Below the pieces are notes generated by a model. It made no database searches and was not told the DNA's origin. It saw nothing but the letters and a program-made list of their open reading frames with translations. Of a stretch of 64,000 bases of DNA, positions 8,232 through 17,549 are shown piece by piece (within the stretch, counting starts at the first letter, position 1; each line of letters opens with the position of its first letter). A program made the position numbers and the translations under genes. This DNA is from Slackia sp. (GTDB taxonomy: Bacteria; Actinomycetota; Coriobacteriia; Anaerosomatales; Anaerosomataceae): NCBI GenBank assembly GCA_020725885.1, contig DYEA01000002.1, positions 79,046-143,045 of the forward strand, in the 5' to 3' direction.

Positions 8232-8819
8232 GTGGCTGAGGAACGTATCCTGGTGCTCGGCGTCGGTAACGCCCTGATGCGCGACGAAGGCGTCGGCCCG
8301 CGCATCGTCGAGGCGCTCACGGCCGGCTACTCGTTGCCGGGCAACGTCCGCGTGGTCGATGCGGGCACCCTCGGATTCGCCATCGTCCACTTGCTGCGGG
8401 ACATCGACTACGTGCTGGTAGCGGACGCAGTCGATGGAACCGGCCATCCGCCGGGAACCGTCTTGCGCTTGAAGCCGGAGCACTTCGCCCCCAACCAGGT
8501 GCTTCACTCGCTGCACGACGTACGCCTCGTCGACGTGCTTGCGGCGGCTCGGCTCATCGGCGTCGAGCCGGACGTCGAGTGCATCGGCGTGCAGGTCGAA
8601 GACATCGCACCGGAGGAGTTCGAGGTAGGGCTGACGCCCGCCGTGGAAGCCGCGCTTCCACGGGCGGTCGCCGCAGTGCTCATGCTCTTAGAGGAGCGCG
8701 GAGTCCGTCACGTGACGACGAGCGCGGCAGACCCCGGCTTCGCCGCTGCTGTCGCGCGAGCTCTGGCAGAGATGAGGATGCGCCTGGAGACCACAGGCTC
8801 CTCGGCAGACTACTCGTGA
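8232..8819 (+). CDS. hyaD: Hydrogenase maturation protease (HyaD/HycI family)
   Basis: 195 residues from the GTG. Family motifs: LVLGVGNALMRDEGVG at the N-terminus, with the metal-binding acidic residue in DEGVG, then a central VVDAGTLG, and VLVADAVD followed by a Gly-Pro stretch. The family clips the large-subunit tail after the His of the C-terminal motif once nickel is in place; here the natural substrate would be the 20-residue tail beyond CAVH. An upstream ATG (8199) lies inside the hairpin tail and lacks a ribosome site. Its 3' end overlaps the convergent sensor kinase by 10 bp. Confidence 0.9.
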   Translation: MAEERILVLGVGNALMRDEGVGPRIVEALTAGYSLPGNVRVVDAGTLGFAIVHLLRDIDYVLVADAVDGTGHPPGTVLRLKPEHFAPNQVLHSLHDVRLVDVLAAARLIGVEPDVECIGVQVEDIAPEEFEVGLTPAVEAALPRAVAAVLMLLEERGVRHVTTSAADPGFAAAVARALAEMRMRLETTGSSADYS

Positions 8820-9913
8820 GCCGGAGGCAGCAAGAAGCCGATCGAGCTCCCTACCCCCTCGACGCTCGTTGCGAAGACCTGGCCGCCGTGGTCTTCGACG
8901 ATCCTGCGCACGATGGCAAGGCCGAGCCCGGCCCCGCCCGTGGAGGCGGCCCGGGCCTCGTCGGCGCGGTAGAAGCGCTCGAAGATGTACGGCAGGTCCT
9001 TCTCGGGGATACCCGTGCCCGTGTCCGAGACCGTGACGCGCCTCCACCCCTCCACAGTGTCCACGGTCACCACGACGCTGCCGTGAGTCGTGTGCTTGAG
9101 CGCGTTCCCGATGAGATTCCTGATGGCCTGCGCGATGCGGAACTCGTCCGCGACCACCTCGCCCGCGCCGGAGCAGGCGGCCGCGACCTCGACCCCCTCT
9201 GCGGCGAGCAAACGGGCACGCTCCACCTCTCGGCCAGCCACCTCGCACAGGTCGATGCGCTGCATGTCGTAACTCAGACCTCCGGCCTCAGCGACTGCGA
9301 GCTCCTGCAGCTCGTGCACGAGACGCGAGAGCTGCTCCAGGTCGTCGACCATCGAACGCACCCTGGCCTCGTCAAGCGGCATGACGCCCTCGGCCACCGC
9401 TTCGGCCTGCGCCCGCAAGGCCGCTATGGGGTTCCGGAGCTCGTGCGCCACGTCCCCGACCATGCGCCGCCTGAGCGCTTCGCTCCGCTCCAGGCTCTCA
9501 GCCATCGCGTTGAACGCAGTGGCGAGCTCCTCGATCTCAGCGGGCCCGCTGACTTCGACCCTGTGCGCCAAGTCGCCGCGCGCGATCGCCTCTGCTCCTG
9601 AGGTGAGCTGCCGCAACGGGCGGACGAGATACCCCGCCAGCGCGACCGCAGCAGCCGCTGCGATGACGGCCGCCACCGCCGCGGAAACGAGGATGCCCCG
9701 GTCGACCCCGAGCAGGAACGACCGCTCCGCCGCGCCGAGCACCATCCGGCCGAATCCCATGCCGGGACCCATGTGCATGCCGTACGCGCTGAGGTACGCC
9801 GCGAACGCGCTCGAAAGCGCGCGGCGCGCGATGAAGCCTGCCACCAACACCGACGCCAGCGATACGACCAGGATGGCCAGGAAGACCTGGAAGGACAAGC
9901 GAGCGCGCTTCAT
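8810..9913 (-). CDS. Sensor histidine kinase (HAMP-HisKA-HATPase)
   Basis: 367 residues: membrane helix at 8-30, a short extracellular loop containing several Met (GMHMGPGMGFGRM), second helix at about 72-96, HAMP to 148, HisKA with DVAHELRNPI (phospho-His near 157), then HATPase motifs NLIGNALKH, DTGTGIP and GLGLAIV. It starts with ATGA overlapping the response-regulator stop, so the pair is one operon. The Met-rich sensor loop recalls metal sensors, but the loop is short and this is only a hint. Next to hydrogenase genes, though nothing seen proves control of them. Confidence 0.9.
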   Translation of the reverse strand: MKRARLSFQVFLAILVVSLASVLVAGFIARRALSSAFAAYLSAYGMHMGPGMGFGRMVLGAAERSFLLGVDRGILVSAAVAAVIAAAAAVALAGYLVRPLRQLTSGAEAIARGDLAHRVEVSGPAEIEELATAFNAMAESLERSEALRRRMVGDVAHELRNPIAALRAQAEAVAEGVMPLDEARVRSMVDDLEQLSRLVHELQELAVAEAGGLSYDMQRIDLCEVAGREVERARLLAAEGVEVAAACSGAGEVVADEFRIAQAIRNLIGNALKHTTHGSVVVTVDTVEGWRRVTVSDTGTGIPEKDLPYIFERFYRADEARAASTGGAGLGLAIVRRIVEDHGGQVFATSVEGVGSSIGFLLPPAHE

Positions 9914-10602
9914 CTCGGCGTCTCCACCTTGTATCCGACCCCGAACACCGTCCTGATGTAGCGCGGTTCCTTGGGGTCGTCGCCGATCTTCTTGCGGATG
10001 TTCTTCACGTGCGCGTCGATGGTGCGCTCGTAGCCTTCGAACGCGTCCCCGGACACCGCTTCGAGCAGCTGCAGTCGGCTGTACACACGGCCGGGATGCG
10101 ACACCATGGTCGCCAGGATCTCGAACTCGGTCCGCGTGAGCGCCACTGGCACGCCGCCGACGGTCACCTCCCGACGGCTCAGGTCGACGACGAGGTCTCC
10201 GACTGCGACGACCTCGCCCGCCCCGGCCGTGCTTGCGCGCTCGACACGGCGCAGTACGGCCTTCACGCGCGCGACGACTTCCCTCGGGCTGAACGGCTTC
10301 GACACGTAGTCGTCGGCACCGACCTCAAGACCGATCAGCCTGTCGATCTCGTCGGTCTTGGCGGTCACGAGGATCACCGGCAGGTCGTGCTCGCGCTGGA
10401 AACGCCGGGTCAGCTCGATCCCGTCGACGCCTGGGAGCATGATGTCGAGCAGCGCGATGTCGGGCCGCTTCTCGCGCACAGCAGCAAGCGCCCCCTCGCC
10501 ATCGTGAGCCGTGACCACGTCGTAGCCAGCAGCCTGCAAGTACGCGGCCAGGACTTCCACGATCTTCTCGTTGTCGTCCACCACCAGAACGGTCTTCTTC
10601 AT
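9910..10602 (-). CDS. OmpR/PhoB-family response regulator
   Basis: 230 residues. Receiver domain with acidic pocket VVDDN, phospho-acceptor Asp in LLDIMLPG, Thr in LVTAK and Lys in SKPFSPRE. The C-terminal winged helix carries LTRTEFEIL and ends YIRTVFGVGYK, typical of the OmpR class. ATG chosen because AAGGAAGG precedes it; the frame upstream is not protein-like. Cognate partner of the overlapping kinase. Confidence 0.93.
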   Translation of the reverse strand: MKKTVLVVDDNEKIVEVLAAYLQAAGYDVVTAHDGEGALAAVREKRPDIALLDIMLPGVDGIELTRRFQREHDLPVILVTAKTDEIDRLIGLEVGADDYVSKPFSPREVVARVKAVLRRVERASTAGAGEVVAVGDLVVDLSRREVTVGGVPVALTRTEFEILATMVSHPGRVYSRLQLLEAVSGDAFEGYERTIDAHVKNIRKKIGDDPKEPRYIRTVFGVGYKVETPR

Positions 10603-10673
10603 GGCCCTTCCTTCTGCGCTCCACGGATAGTGCCCGCGCGACGTGAACGGCGTGTGAAGCGCGCGTGTCGCTC

Positions 10674-12590
10674 TTATGCGTCGAGCAGGCCGCGGACCAC
10701 GCCTTCGATCCCCGCTGCGTCGAAGCCTGCGTACGCGAACAGGTCGCCCGCCTTGCCTGACCCTTGGTACCCGCGCACGCCGTGAGGGACGATCCGGGCG
10801 CTTAGGCCTCGCAGCGCGGCGAACTCCGCCACGCTCGCCCACAGCCCCGTGCGCCAGTGGTGGTCCTCCACGCACAGCACGAACGGAGAGTGCGAAAGCG
10901 TGAGCGCAAGATCCTCTGGCAGGTCGAGCGGCGCGGAGACGATGCCCACTGCAAGGCTCACTCCTTCCGCCCTCATCGCGTCAGCGGCCGAGACGGCAGA
11001 CGACGCAAGCGTCCCCATGCCGAGGATCGTCCCGTCGCCGCCGTCGCGCACCCAATCGATGCGCCCGTACTGGAACTCGTAAGCGTCGTCGAAATACGCG
11101 GCGCCATCCTGCGTCCGCACGAGCGGGACCTTCGACCTTCCCATAGCGAACGCGACGTTCCCTGGTTCGTCGGCGAGCGCCGTGACCGCTCGGTAGGTCT
11201 GCAGCGGATCCGCGGGAACGACCACGCGCCAGCCGAACAGGTTCCGGAACAGGCCGACGTAGTCGAGGCACTGGTGGGTCTTGCCGTCTTCGCCCACGTC
11301 GAGCCCGCAGTGGGTCAGGACGAGCCGGACGTTCGTCGCGTTGATGTCGTTCAGCCGCTGCTGGTTGTACGCTTCGTCCGCACCGAACACCCCGAAGTCC
11401 GCCCAGAACGTCACGACGCCGCTGATCGAGAGCGTCCCTGCCACGGTCGCCGCGTTGTGCTCGCCGACGCCGCACTGCACGAAACCCTCCGGCCGGAGGC
11501 GCGCGAACGCCTCGGTCTTCACGGACGACGCGAGGTCGCAGTCGAGCACCGCGATGGGCACGGCGGGATTCTGGCGCGCGATGTCCTCCAGTGCAGCGCC
11601 CCATGCGGAGCGGCAGTCTGTCTCCAAGAAGTCCTCAGCCGGGCGAGATGGACGCACGGCCAGGCGCGGAGGCCGCTCCTGCGGACGGCAGTGCTGCATG
11701 ACCGCGGCAGCCTGCCTGGCAGGCTCGTACCGTTCCAGCGCCGGTTCGAGGCCGAGCTCCTCCATCGCAGCACGGTACTCCTCGCGCGTGAGAGCCCGCC
11801 CGTGATACTCCGCCTTCCCTTCCATGAACGAGACGCCCTTGCCGATGACGGTGTGCGCGATCACGGCGACAGGGCGGTCCCGGTCTGCGACCGCCGCGGC
11901 GACCGCTTCGTACACGGCTGCCACGTCGTGCCCATCGACCTCTATCACGCCCCACCCGTCGGCAGCGAAGTCCTTGGCGACGTCGACCGGCATCACGTCG
12001 GCCGTCCTTCCCGAGATCTGGATCCCGTTCAGATCCACGACCACGGTGAGGTCGGAGAGCCCTTCCTTCGCCGCAAGCCGGCGGGCCTCGGCCACCTGCC
12101 CCTTGTGCTGCTCGCCGTCGCTCATCGCGACGAACGTCCGCCAACCGAGCCCCGTCATCCGCGACGCGAGCGCGAATCCCACGCCTGCGGAAAGCCCCTG
12201 GCCGAGGTTGCCGGTCCCCCACTCGACACCGGGGACCGAGCGCTCGACGTGGCCCTCGAACGGGCTGCCTGCCTGCCGGAAGTGCGCGATCGCGTCGTCC
12301 AGGTCGAAGAAGCCCGCCTGCCCGAGGACGGCGTACACTCCAGGCGAGGTGTGCCCGTGGCTCACCACGATGCGGTCGCGGTCAGGCCGTCCCGGGTCCC
12401 GCGGGTCCACCGACGCGAACGTCCACAGAACGAGGTAGACCTCGAGGGACGACATCGATCCGCCAGGATGCCCGCTGCCGGCCAGCGTCGTCATCGTCAG
12501 GACGGCCCCGCGAGCCAGGCGAGCCCGATCCTCGAGCTCCGCGACCGTCTCCGCATCCAATCTCGGGACCGAGAACCCTCTCCCTACCAT
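10674..12590 (-). CDS. tkt: Transketolase
   Basis: 638 residues in one chain. The N-terminal thiamine-diphosphate half has GSGHPGGSMSSLE and MSDGEQHKGQ followed by VVDLNGIQ (metal/diphosphate loop). The pyrimidine domain has CGVGEHNAATVAG, with the catalytic Glu, and HCGLDVGEDGKTHQ. The C-terminal domain ends after VRGYQGSGKAGDLFAYAG. It moves two-carbon ketol units between sugar phosphates in the non-oxidative pentose phosphate pathway. The diphosphate loop is SDGEQ rather than the usual GDGE, so the protein belongs to a divergent transketolase branch and donor preference is uncertain. Confidence 0.88.
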   Translation of the reverse strand: MVGRGFSVPRLDAETVAELEDRARLARGAVLTMTTLAGSGHPGGSMSSLEVYLVLWTFASVDPRDPGRPDRDRIVVSHGHTSPGVYAVLGQAGFFDLDDAIAHFRQAGSPFEGHVERSVPGVEWGTGNLGQGLSAGVGFALASRMTGLGWRTFVAMSDGEQHKGQVAEARRLAAKEGLSDLTVVVDLNGIQISGRTADVMPVDVAKDFAADGWGVIEVDGHDVAAVYEAVAAAVADRDRPVAVIAHTVIGKGVSFMEGKAEYHGRALTREEYRAAMEELGLEPALERYEPARQAAAVMQHCRPQERPPRLAVRPSRPAEDFLETDCRSAWGAALEDIARQNPAVPIAVLDCDLASSVKTEAFARLRPEGFVQCGVGEHNAATVAGTLSISGVVTFWADFGVFGADEAYNQQRLNDINATNVRLVLTHCGLDVGEDGKTHQCLDYVGLFRNLFGWRVVVPADPLQTYRAVTALADEPGNVAFAMGRSKVPLVRTQDGAAYFDDAYEFQYGRIDWVRDGGDGTILGMGTLASSAVSAADAMRAEGVSLAVGIVSAPLDLPEDLALTLSHSPFVLCVEDHHWRTGLWASVAEFAALRGLSARIVPHGVRGYQGSGKAGDLFAYAGFDAAGIEGVVRGLLDA

Positions 12591-12670
12591 GGACTTCTCC
12601 TCGCGCCAGGACAGCCAGCCGCCTGAACAAGTACCATGAGGATACCCGACTTCTGCTTGGAGGAGGCTTC

Positions 12671-13477
12671 GTGGACGACCTGCTCGAGACCGCTGCGGCC
12701 GCCGCCCGCGCCGGCGGGGCCATATTGCGATCCATGCGCGACAGATTCGGGCCCGTCAGGACGAAATCGTCCAGCGCTGACCTCGTCACCGACGCGGACG
12801 TGGCAGCGGGCGTCGCCGCCTGCACGGCCATCGCTGAGCGCTTCGAAGGCGCTCGCTTCCTCGTGGAGGAGCCGGAGGTCTACGAGCGAGCAGGAGTCGC
12901 CACGGGGGCGATCGGCTTCGGGGACGTCTGGGTGATCGACCCCCTCGACGGCACGACCTCGTTCGTCCACGGCTACCCGTGCTACTCGACCAGCGTCGCC
13001 TTGGTCCGCGGCGATCAGCCCGTCTGCGGCGCCGTCTACAACGCAGCCGCAGACGAGCTCTTCACCGCACAGGCGGGGCACGGCGCCTGGCTCGACGGAT
13101 CGCGCCTGGCCGTGAGCGTTGTCGAGCGCCTCGAGGAATCGCTGCTCATCACCGGCTTCCCCTACGACCGCGGCCGGCCCTTCGACGTGCAGATGCGGGT
13201 CTTCGGACGCATCGCTCGCGTGGCGCACGGCATCCGTCGAGACGGCTCGGCAGCCGTCGACTGCTGCCACGTGGCCGCAGGCCGTGCCGACGGATTCTGG
13301 GAGTTCGAGCTCAAGCCGTGGGACCTCGCCGCCGGCGCGCTCGTCCTGCGCGAGGCTGGCGCAGTCGTCACGGGCACCGACGGGAGCCCGTGGACCGCAA
13401 GCACGCCAGGGATCGTAGCGGCCGGGCCGCACCTCCACCTTGCGCTGCTCGAAGCCGTCCTCGAGGCCCAACGCTAG
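12671..13477 (+). CDS. Inositol monophosphatase family protein
   Basis: 268 residues, close to the usual family length. Metal sites: acidic residues in VEEPE, VIDPLDGTTSF (the DPLDGT signature) and the C-terminal FELKPWDLAAGALVLREAG. The GTG start follows GGAGGAGG. Members hydrolyse inositol phosphates, fructose-1,6-bisphosphate, histidinol phosphate or PAP; the sequence does not fix which. It stands divergent from transketolase and converges with hemY (4-bp overlap). Confidence 0.88.
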   Translation: MDDLLETAAAAARAGGAILRSMRDRFGPVRTKSSSADLVTDADVAAGVAACTAIAERFEGARFLVEEPEVYERAGVATGAIGFGDVWVIDPLDGTTSFVHGYPCYSTSVALVRGDQPVCGAVYNAAADELFTAQAGHGAWLDGSRLAVSVVERLEESLLITGFPYDRGRPFDVQMRVFGRIARVAHGIRRDGSAAVDCCHVAAGRADGFWEFELKPWDLAAGALVLREAGAVVTGTDGSPWTASTPGIVAAGPHLHLALLEAVLEAQR

Positions 13478-14979
13478 CGAGGCGGCCCGCTCTCGCGCTG
13501 CTCCTCGTGTGTGAAGCCGAGGTCGCGCAGCACCTTCTCGGCCGCGCGCTCGCCGCTCTCGATGCAGTTGGGGATGCCGACGCCGCGGAACGCGCTGCCC
13601 GCCATGGCGAAGCCAGCGATCGTGGCGACACGCTCCTCGACCTCCTCGACGCGATCGAGGTGCCCCAGCGTGTACTGCGGCATGCCGCCCACCCACCGGT
13701 ACACCGAAGCGAACACCGGCCGAGCGCCATCGGGCATTCCGAGCAGGCCGACGATCTCCTTGCGGGCGGTCTCGATGAGGTCCTCGTCGCTGGCGTCGGT
13801 CAGGTGCTGGTTGCGGGGGCCGCCGATGAACCCGCGCATGAGCACCCGGCCGGCCGGAGCCCTGTCGGGCCATTTCGACGACGACAGCGTCACCGCGAGC
13901 AGCGGCCGCTTCTCGACGAGCGGCACGAGGATGCCGTGCCAGCGCTGGTCGAACGGGCAGTCCTCTTCGCGGAACGCGAGCGGCACCGTCACCGAGGACG
14001 AGCACGGCGTCTGACCAACCAGCTCCGCCACACGCGCGTCGACGCCCGAGGCCAACGCGGCCCCCGAGAACGCCTCCACCGCGAGCACCACGGCATCGGC
14101 CTCCAACGTCTCTCCGTCATCGAGGGTGACGCGCCACCCGTCCGCAGAGCGGCCGATTTCCACGACCCGTCGGCCGAGCAGCATCCGCCCGGCACCGATG
14201 GCCGAGCCCATGGCGTCCGGCAGCGTCTGCATGCCGCGCACGAAGGTGTTGAAGAACGACCAGGGCTTCTGCCCTGGGCGAGCAGGCTGGCGCGCGCGCA
14301 TGGCTTCTCGTGCCTTGCGCTGCTCGAGGAAGCCGCGGATGAGCGAACCGTGCTTCTGCTCCATCTCCAGGAACTCGGGGAAGGTGGCGGCAAGCGACAT
14401 GACCGAGGGATCCGAGGCGTGCACGCCGCCCACCAGCGGCTCCGCGACCCGGTCCAGCGCCTCCCTGCCCATGCGCCGCACGACGAAGCTCTCGAGCGTC
14501 TCGTCGTGGTCCTTGGCCGTCTCTCCGGGGGCCCACCGCTCCTTGCGCGGCAGCACGAGGTCGAGCGCCATGCGCAGCTTGCCAGGCCACGAGTACAGCG
14601 ATGTGGTCGCGAGCGGCAGCAGCTTCGTCGGCGCGAACATCATGATGCCGTCGGGCAGCTCGACGAGGCGGCTGCCCTTCACGATGAGCGTCCGCTTGTT
14701 CTCGTCCCGGGCAGGGACGATGTCGTCCTCGATCCCGAGCATGCGGGCGATGCGGCGCACAGCCGGCTTCGTCGAGACGAACGCGTCAGACCCCCCGTCC
14801 ACCACGTAGCTGCCGCCGTCCGGATCGGGCACGATGTCAGTGGCCAGTTTGCCACCCAGGCGCCCCGCCTGCTCGACCAGCACGACGTCGACGTCGTGAC
14901 CCGCCTGACGCGCACGCATGACACGGTACGCGGCGCCCAGCCCGGCGACGCCCCCGCCGACGACCACTACCCGCTTCAT
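13474..14979 (-). CDS. hemY: Protoporphyrinogen/coproporphyrinogen III oxidase (HemY/CgoX), copy 1
   Basis: 501 residues. N-terminal FAD dinucleotide-binding motif VVVGGGVAGLGAAYR; the middle contains PDGIMMFAPTKLLP and YSWPGKLRMALDLVLP blocks; the C-terminus has SAFRGVGIPNCIESGERAA, the FAD-closing motif. The family oxidises a porphyrinogen to a porphyrin with O2, or another acceptor, at the membrane. It overlaps the second copy by 4 bp (ATGA), so the two are translationally coupled. The two copies share long blocks and look like an old tandem duplication. Confidence 0.9.
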   Translation of the reverse strand: MKRVVVVGGGVAGLGAAYRVMRARQAGHDVDVVLVEQAGRLGGKLATDIVPDPDGGSYVVDGGSDAFVSTKPAVRRIARMLGIEDDIVPARDENKRTLIVKGSRLVELPDGIMMFAPTKLLPLATTSLYSWPGKLRMALDLVLPRKERWAPGETAKDHDETLESFVVRRMGREALDRVAEPLVGGVHASDPSVMSLAATFPEFLEMEQKHGSLIRGFLEQRKAREAMRARQPARPGQKPWSFFNTFVRGMQTLPDAMGSAIGAGRMLLGRRVVEIGRSADGWRVTLDDGETLEADAVVLAVEAFSGAALASGVDARVAELVGQTPCSSSVTVPLAFREEDCPFDQRWHGILVPLVEKRPLLAVTLSSSKWPDRAPAGRVLMRGFIGGPRNQHLTDASDEDLIETARKEIVGLLGMPDGARPVFASVYRWVGGMPQYTLGHLDRVEEVEERVATIAGFAMAGSAFRGVGIPNCIESGERAAEKVLRDLGFTHEEQRESGPPR

Positions 14980-16499
14980 CTCGCCTCCTCCGGACGGCGG
15001 CTGCCCGATGCGTCGGCTGACGACACAGCAGGCACCTCGATGCCCAGGTCCGCGAGGACCTTGTGGGCGGCTCGCTGTCCGCTTTCCAGCGCATTGGGGA
15101 CCCCGACGCCGCGGTATGCGTTGCCCGCGAAGGCGACGCCTGGCATCTGGGCCTCGATGGCCTCGATCTCCGCCACCCGGGCGAGGTGCCCCAGGGTGTA
15201 CTGCGGCATCCCGCCCGGCCAGCGGAACAGGCGGGCGTACCGCGGCGTAGCGCTGGCGCTCATACCGAGCAGGTCCGCGAGCTCCTCGCGCGCAAGCTGC
15301 ACGAGCTCATCGTCTGCCGCCTCAAGCACGCCTTCGTCCCGCGGTCCGCCCAGGAATCCGCGGAGCAGGACCCGGCCTTGAGGAGCTCTTCCGGGCCACT
15401 TCGAGGACATCAACGAGATGCCCGTCAGGTGACGCCGCTCGACCGCGGGGGTCAGGACGCCATGCCAGCGCTTGTCGAACGGGCAGTCCGACTCGTCGTA
15501 GGCCAGCACGACGGTGGCAGAGGACGAGCAGGGCACCGACCCGATCAGCTCCGCGATGCGCCCGTCGACGCCTTCCGCGAGCGAGGCCGCCGCCCACGCT
15601 TCGGCAGCGACGATGATCCCGTCGGAATCGATGCTCGAGCCGTCGCTCAGGTGCGTGCGCCAGCCGCCCCGCCGCGGCTCGATGCGCGTGGCCGCGACCC
15701 CCGTCCGGATGCGGCCCCGGCCTGCGGCGTCCGCGAGCGCATCAGTGATGCGCTGCAGACCGCCCACGAACGACGAGAAGAAGGTCCTGCGCGGCGCACC
15801 CGCGGGAACGCGCGCACGCATCGCCTCCACCCGCTTGCGTTGCTCCAGGAACCCGCGGATGAGCGAGCCGTGCTTCTGCTCCATCTCGAGCAGGTTGGGA
15901 TACGTCGCGGCGAGCGACATGGTCGCTGGATCCGAGCCGTTGACACCCCCGACGAGCGGCTCGGCGAGCCGCGCGAGGCACTCCCGGCCCATGCGCCGCA
16001 CGACGAAGCTCTCGAGCGTCTCGTCGTGGTCGGCTGCGGTCTCTCCCGGTCCCCACCGTTCCTTCGGAGGGATGAGGAGGTCGAGCGCCATTCGCAGCTT
16101 GCCCGGCCACGAGTACAGCCGGGTCGTCGCCAGCGGCACGAGCTTCGTCGGCGCGAACATCATGATGCCGTCAGGCAGCTCGACGAGCTTGCCGTCCTTC
16201 ACGATGTAGGTCCGCTTGTTCTCGTCCAGCGTGCCGCACAGCTCCGAGGCGATGCCGAGCTCCGCGGCCGCGTTCCGCACAGCCGGCTTCTCCGTCAAGA
16301 ACGAGTCCGAGCCGCCGTCTGCGACGTACCAGCCGCCGTCGGGGTCTGGAGCGCGGTCCGTGAAGATCTTGCCGCCGAGACGCTCGTCCTTCTCGACCAG
16401 GACGAACTCGACCTGCTCGCCGCGGCTTCCGGCCTTGGCGACTTCGTACGCCGCTCCGAGGCCGGCGATACCGCCTCCGATGATCGCGATCCGCTTCAT
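14976..16499 (-). CDS. hemY: Protoporphyrinogen/coproporphyrinogen III oxidase (HemY/CgoX), copy 2
   Basis: 507 residues, same architecture as its downstream neighbour: IIGGGIAGLGAAYEV at the N-terminus, PDGIMMFAPTKLVP and YSWPGKLRMALDLLIP in the middle, and NAYRGVGVPNALESGQRAA near the end. Both keep the FAD motifs, so neither is an obvious pseudogene. In the Gram-positive (coproporphyrin) route this enzyme acts before ferrochelatase, whose gene lies 78 bp upstream. Why two are kept side by side is not evident from the sequence. Confidence 0.9.
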   Translation of the reverse strand: MKRIAIIGGGIAGLGAAYEVAKAGSRGEQVEFVLVEKDERLGGKIFTDRAPDPDGGWYVADGGSDSFLTEKPAVRNAAAELGIASELCGTLDENKRTYIVKDGKLVELPDGIMMFAPTKLVPLATTRLYSWPGKLRMALDLLIPPKERWGPGETAADHDETLESFVVRRMGRECLARLAEPLVGGVNGSDPATMSLAATYPNLLEMEQKHGSLIRGFLEQRKRVEAMRARVPAGAPRRTFFSSFVGGLQRITDALADAAGRGRIRTGVAATRIEPRRGGWRTHLSDGSSIDSDGIIVAAEAWAAASLAEGVDGRIAELIGSVPCSSSATVVLAYDESDCPFDKRWHGVLTPAVERRHLTGISLMSSKWPGRAPQGRVLLRGFLGGPRDEGVLEAADDELVQLAREELADLLGMSASATPRYARLFRWPGGMPQYTLGHLARVAEIEAIEAQMPGVAFAGNAYRGVGVPNALESGQRAAHKVLADLGIEVPAVSSADASGSRRPEEAR

Positions 16500-16577
16500 C
16501 GACGCTTCGGCACCTCGCTCCTGATACGCGCACGCGACCGCTTGCCGGAGGGTCGACGCGCCTGTCGCCGTCAGCCC

Positions 16578-17549
16578 CTACCCCTCGCCGCACCCCATGC
16601 GCGCCACGACGTCCGCGATCCCTTCGGCAAGCGCCGGGTGGGCGTTCGGCACGCTCGAGCGCGCGAACGCGAGCCCAGCCCTCTCGGCTGAAGACCTGAT
16701 CTCGACGTCGACGTCGTACAGCGTCTCCATGTGGTCCAGAGCGAAGCCGACCGGCGCCACCACGAACCCAGATACGCCTAACCCCCGGGCTGCGTCGATG
16801 ACGTCGTCGACGTCCGGCCCCAGCCACGACGAGCCGCGCGCTCCACGGGACTGATAGCACGCCACCCACGGCGTGTCGCAGTCAAGGCGGCCCCACGCGT
16901 CGTGGCCGCCGAGCGCGAGATCCGTGCCAGCCGGCATGCCTGCTGCAGCGGCTACAGCATCGCACACCGAGCGGAACGCGCGCACGTACGCGTCGTCGAT
17001 ACGGCCGTCCTCGATCGGAAGGCTGTGCGCTGTGAACGCCACGAGGACGCGGCGCTCTCCGAGCTCCGAGAGCGCGGCCGCCAGCGCCTCGGCGTGAAGC
17101 CGGGGGTACACCTCGAGCTGCGACAGAGAGGGCCCCTCGCAGACGCGCACACCTGCATGCGAGCGGACTGCCGCCTCGATCGCTTCCCGGTATCGTTCGT
17201 GCGTCACGCCGGCCTCCAGCGGCGACAACGAGACGTGCGCAAGGCACCGGCACCCGCGGACCGCCAGCTCCTCGATGGCCTCCGCGATCGTCGGCCTCCA
17301 ATACCGCATGCCGACGGAAACGGGGACCGCCCTTCCGCGATCACCGAGGACCTGCTCGACCAGCCGCGCGAGCTCGACCGCCGTCGCTGCCAGAGGAGAG
17401 CAACCGCCGATGCGCTCGTACCGGGCCCGGACCCGCTCCACGACGACCGGGTCGGGCTCCCTGCCCGTGAGGTTCCGCATGAACGGCCCCACGGCGTCCG
17501 GGCAGTCGGGGCCCCCGAACCCGGTCAGCAGCACTCCGTCAGCCTGCAT
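16578..17549 (-). CDS. hemH: Ferrochelatase (probably coproporphyrin ferrochelatase)
   Basis: 323 residues. N-terminal GVLLTGFGGPD matches the family's LLxxxGGP; IGGCSPLAAT follows; VAFTAHSLPIED carries the catalytic His; ACYQSRG, WLGPDVDDVI and VAPVGFALDHMETLYDVDVE carry the second-half signature with the catalytic Glu. It inserts Fe(II) into the porphyrin ring. The ATG overlaps the hemE end by 11 bp, consistent with a hemE-hemH-hemY-hemY operon. Assignment to the coproporphyrin branch is inferred from HemY neighbours and the presumed Gram-positive host. Confidence 0.92.
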   Translation of the reverse strand: MQADGVLLTGFGGPDCPDAVGPFMRNLTGREPDPVVVERVRARYERIGGCSPLAATAVELARLVEQVLGDRGRAVPVSVGMRYWRPTIAEAIEELAVRGCRCLAHVSLSPLEAGVTHERYREAIEAAVRSHAGVRVCEGPSLSQLEVYPRLHAEALAAALSELGERRVLVAFTAHSLPIEDGRIDDAYVRAFRSVCDAVAAAAGMPAGTDLALGGHDAWGRLDCDTPWVACYQSRGARGSSWLGPDVDDVIDAARGLGVSGFVVAPVGFALDHMETLYDVDVEIRSSAERAGLAFARSSVPNAHPALAEGIADVVARMGCGEG

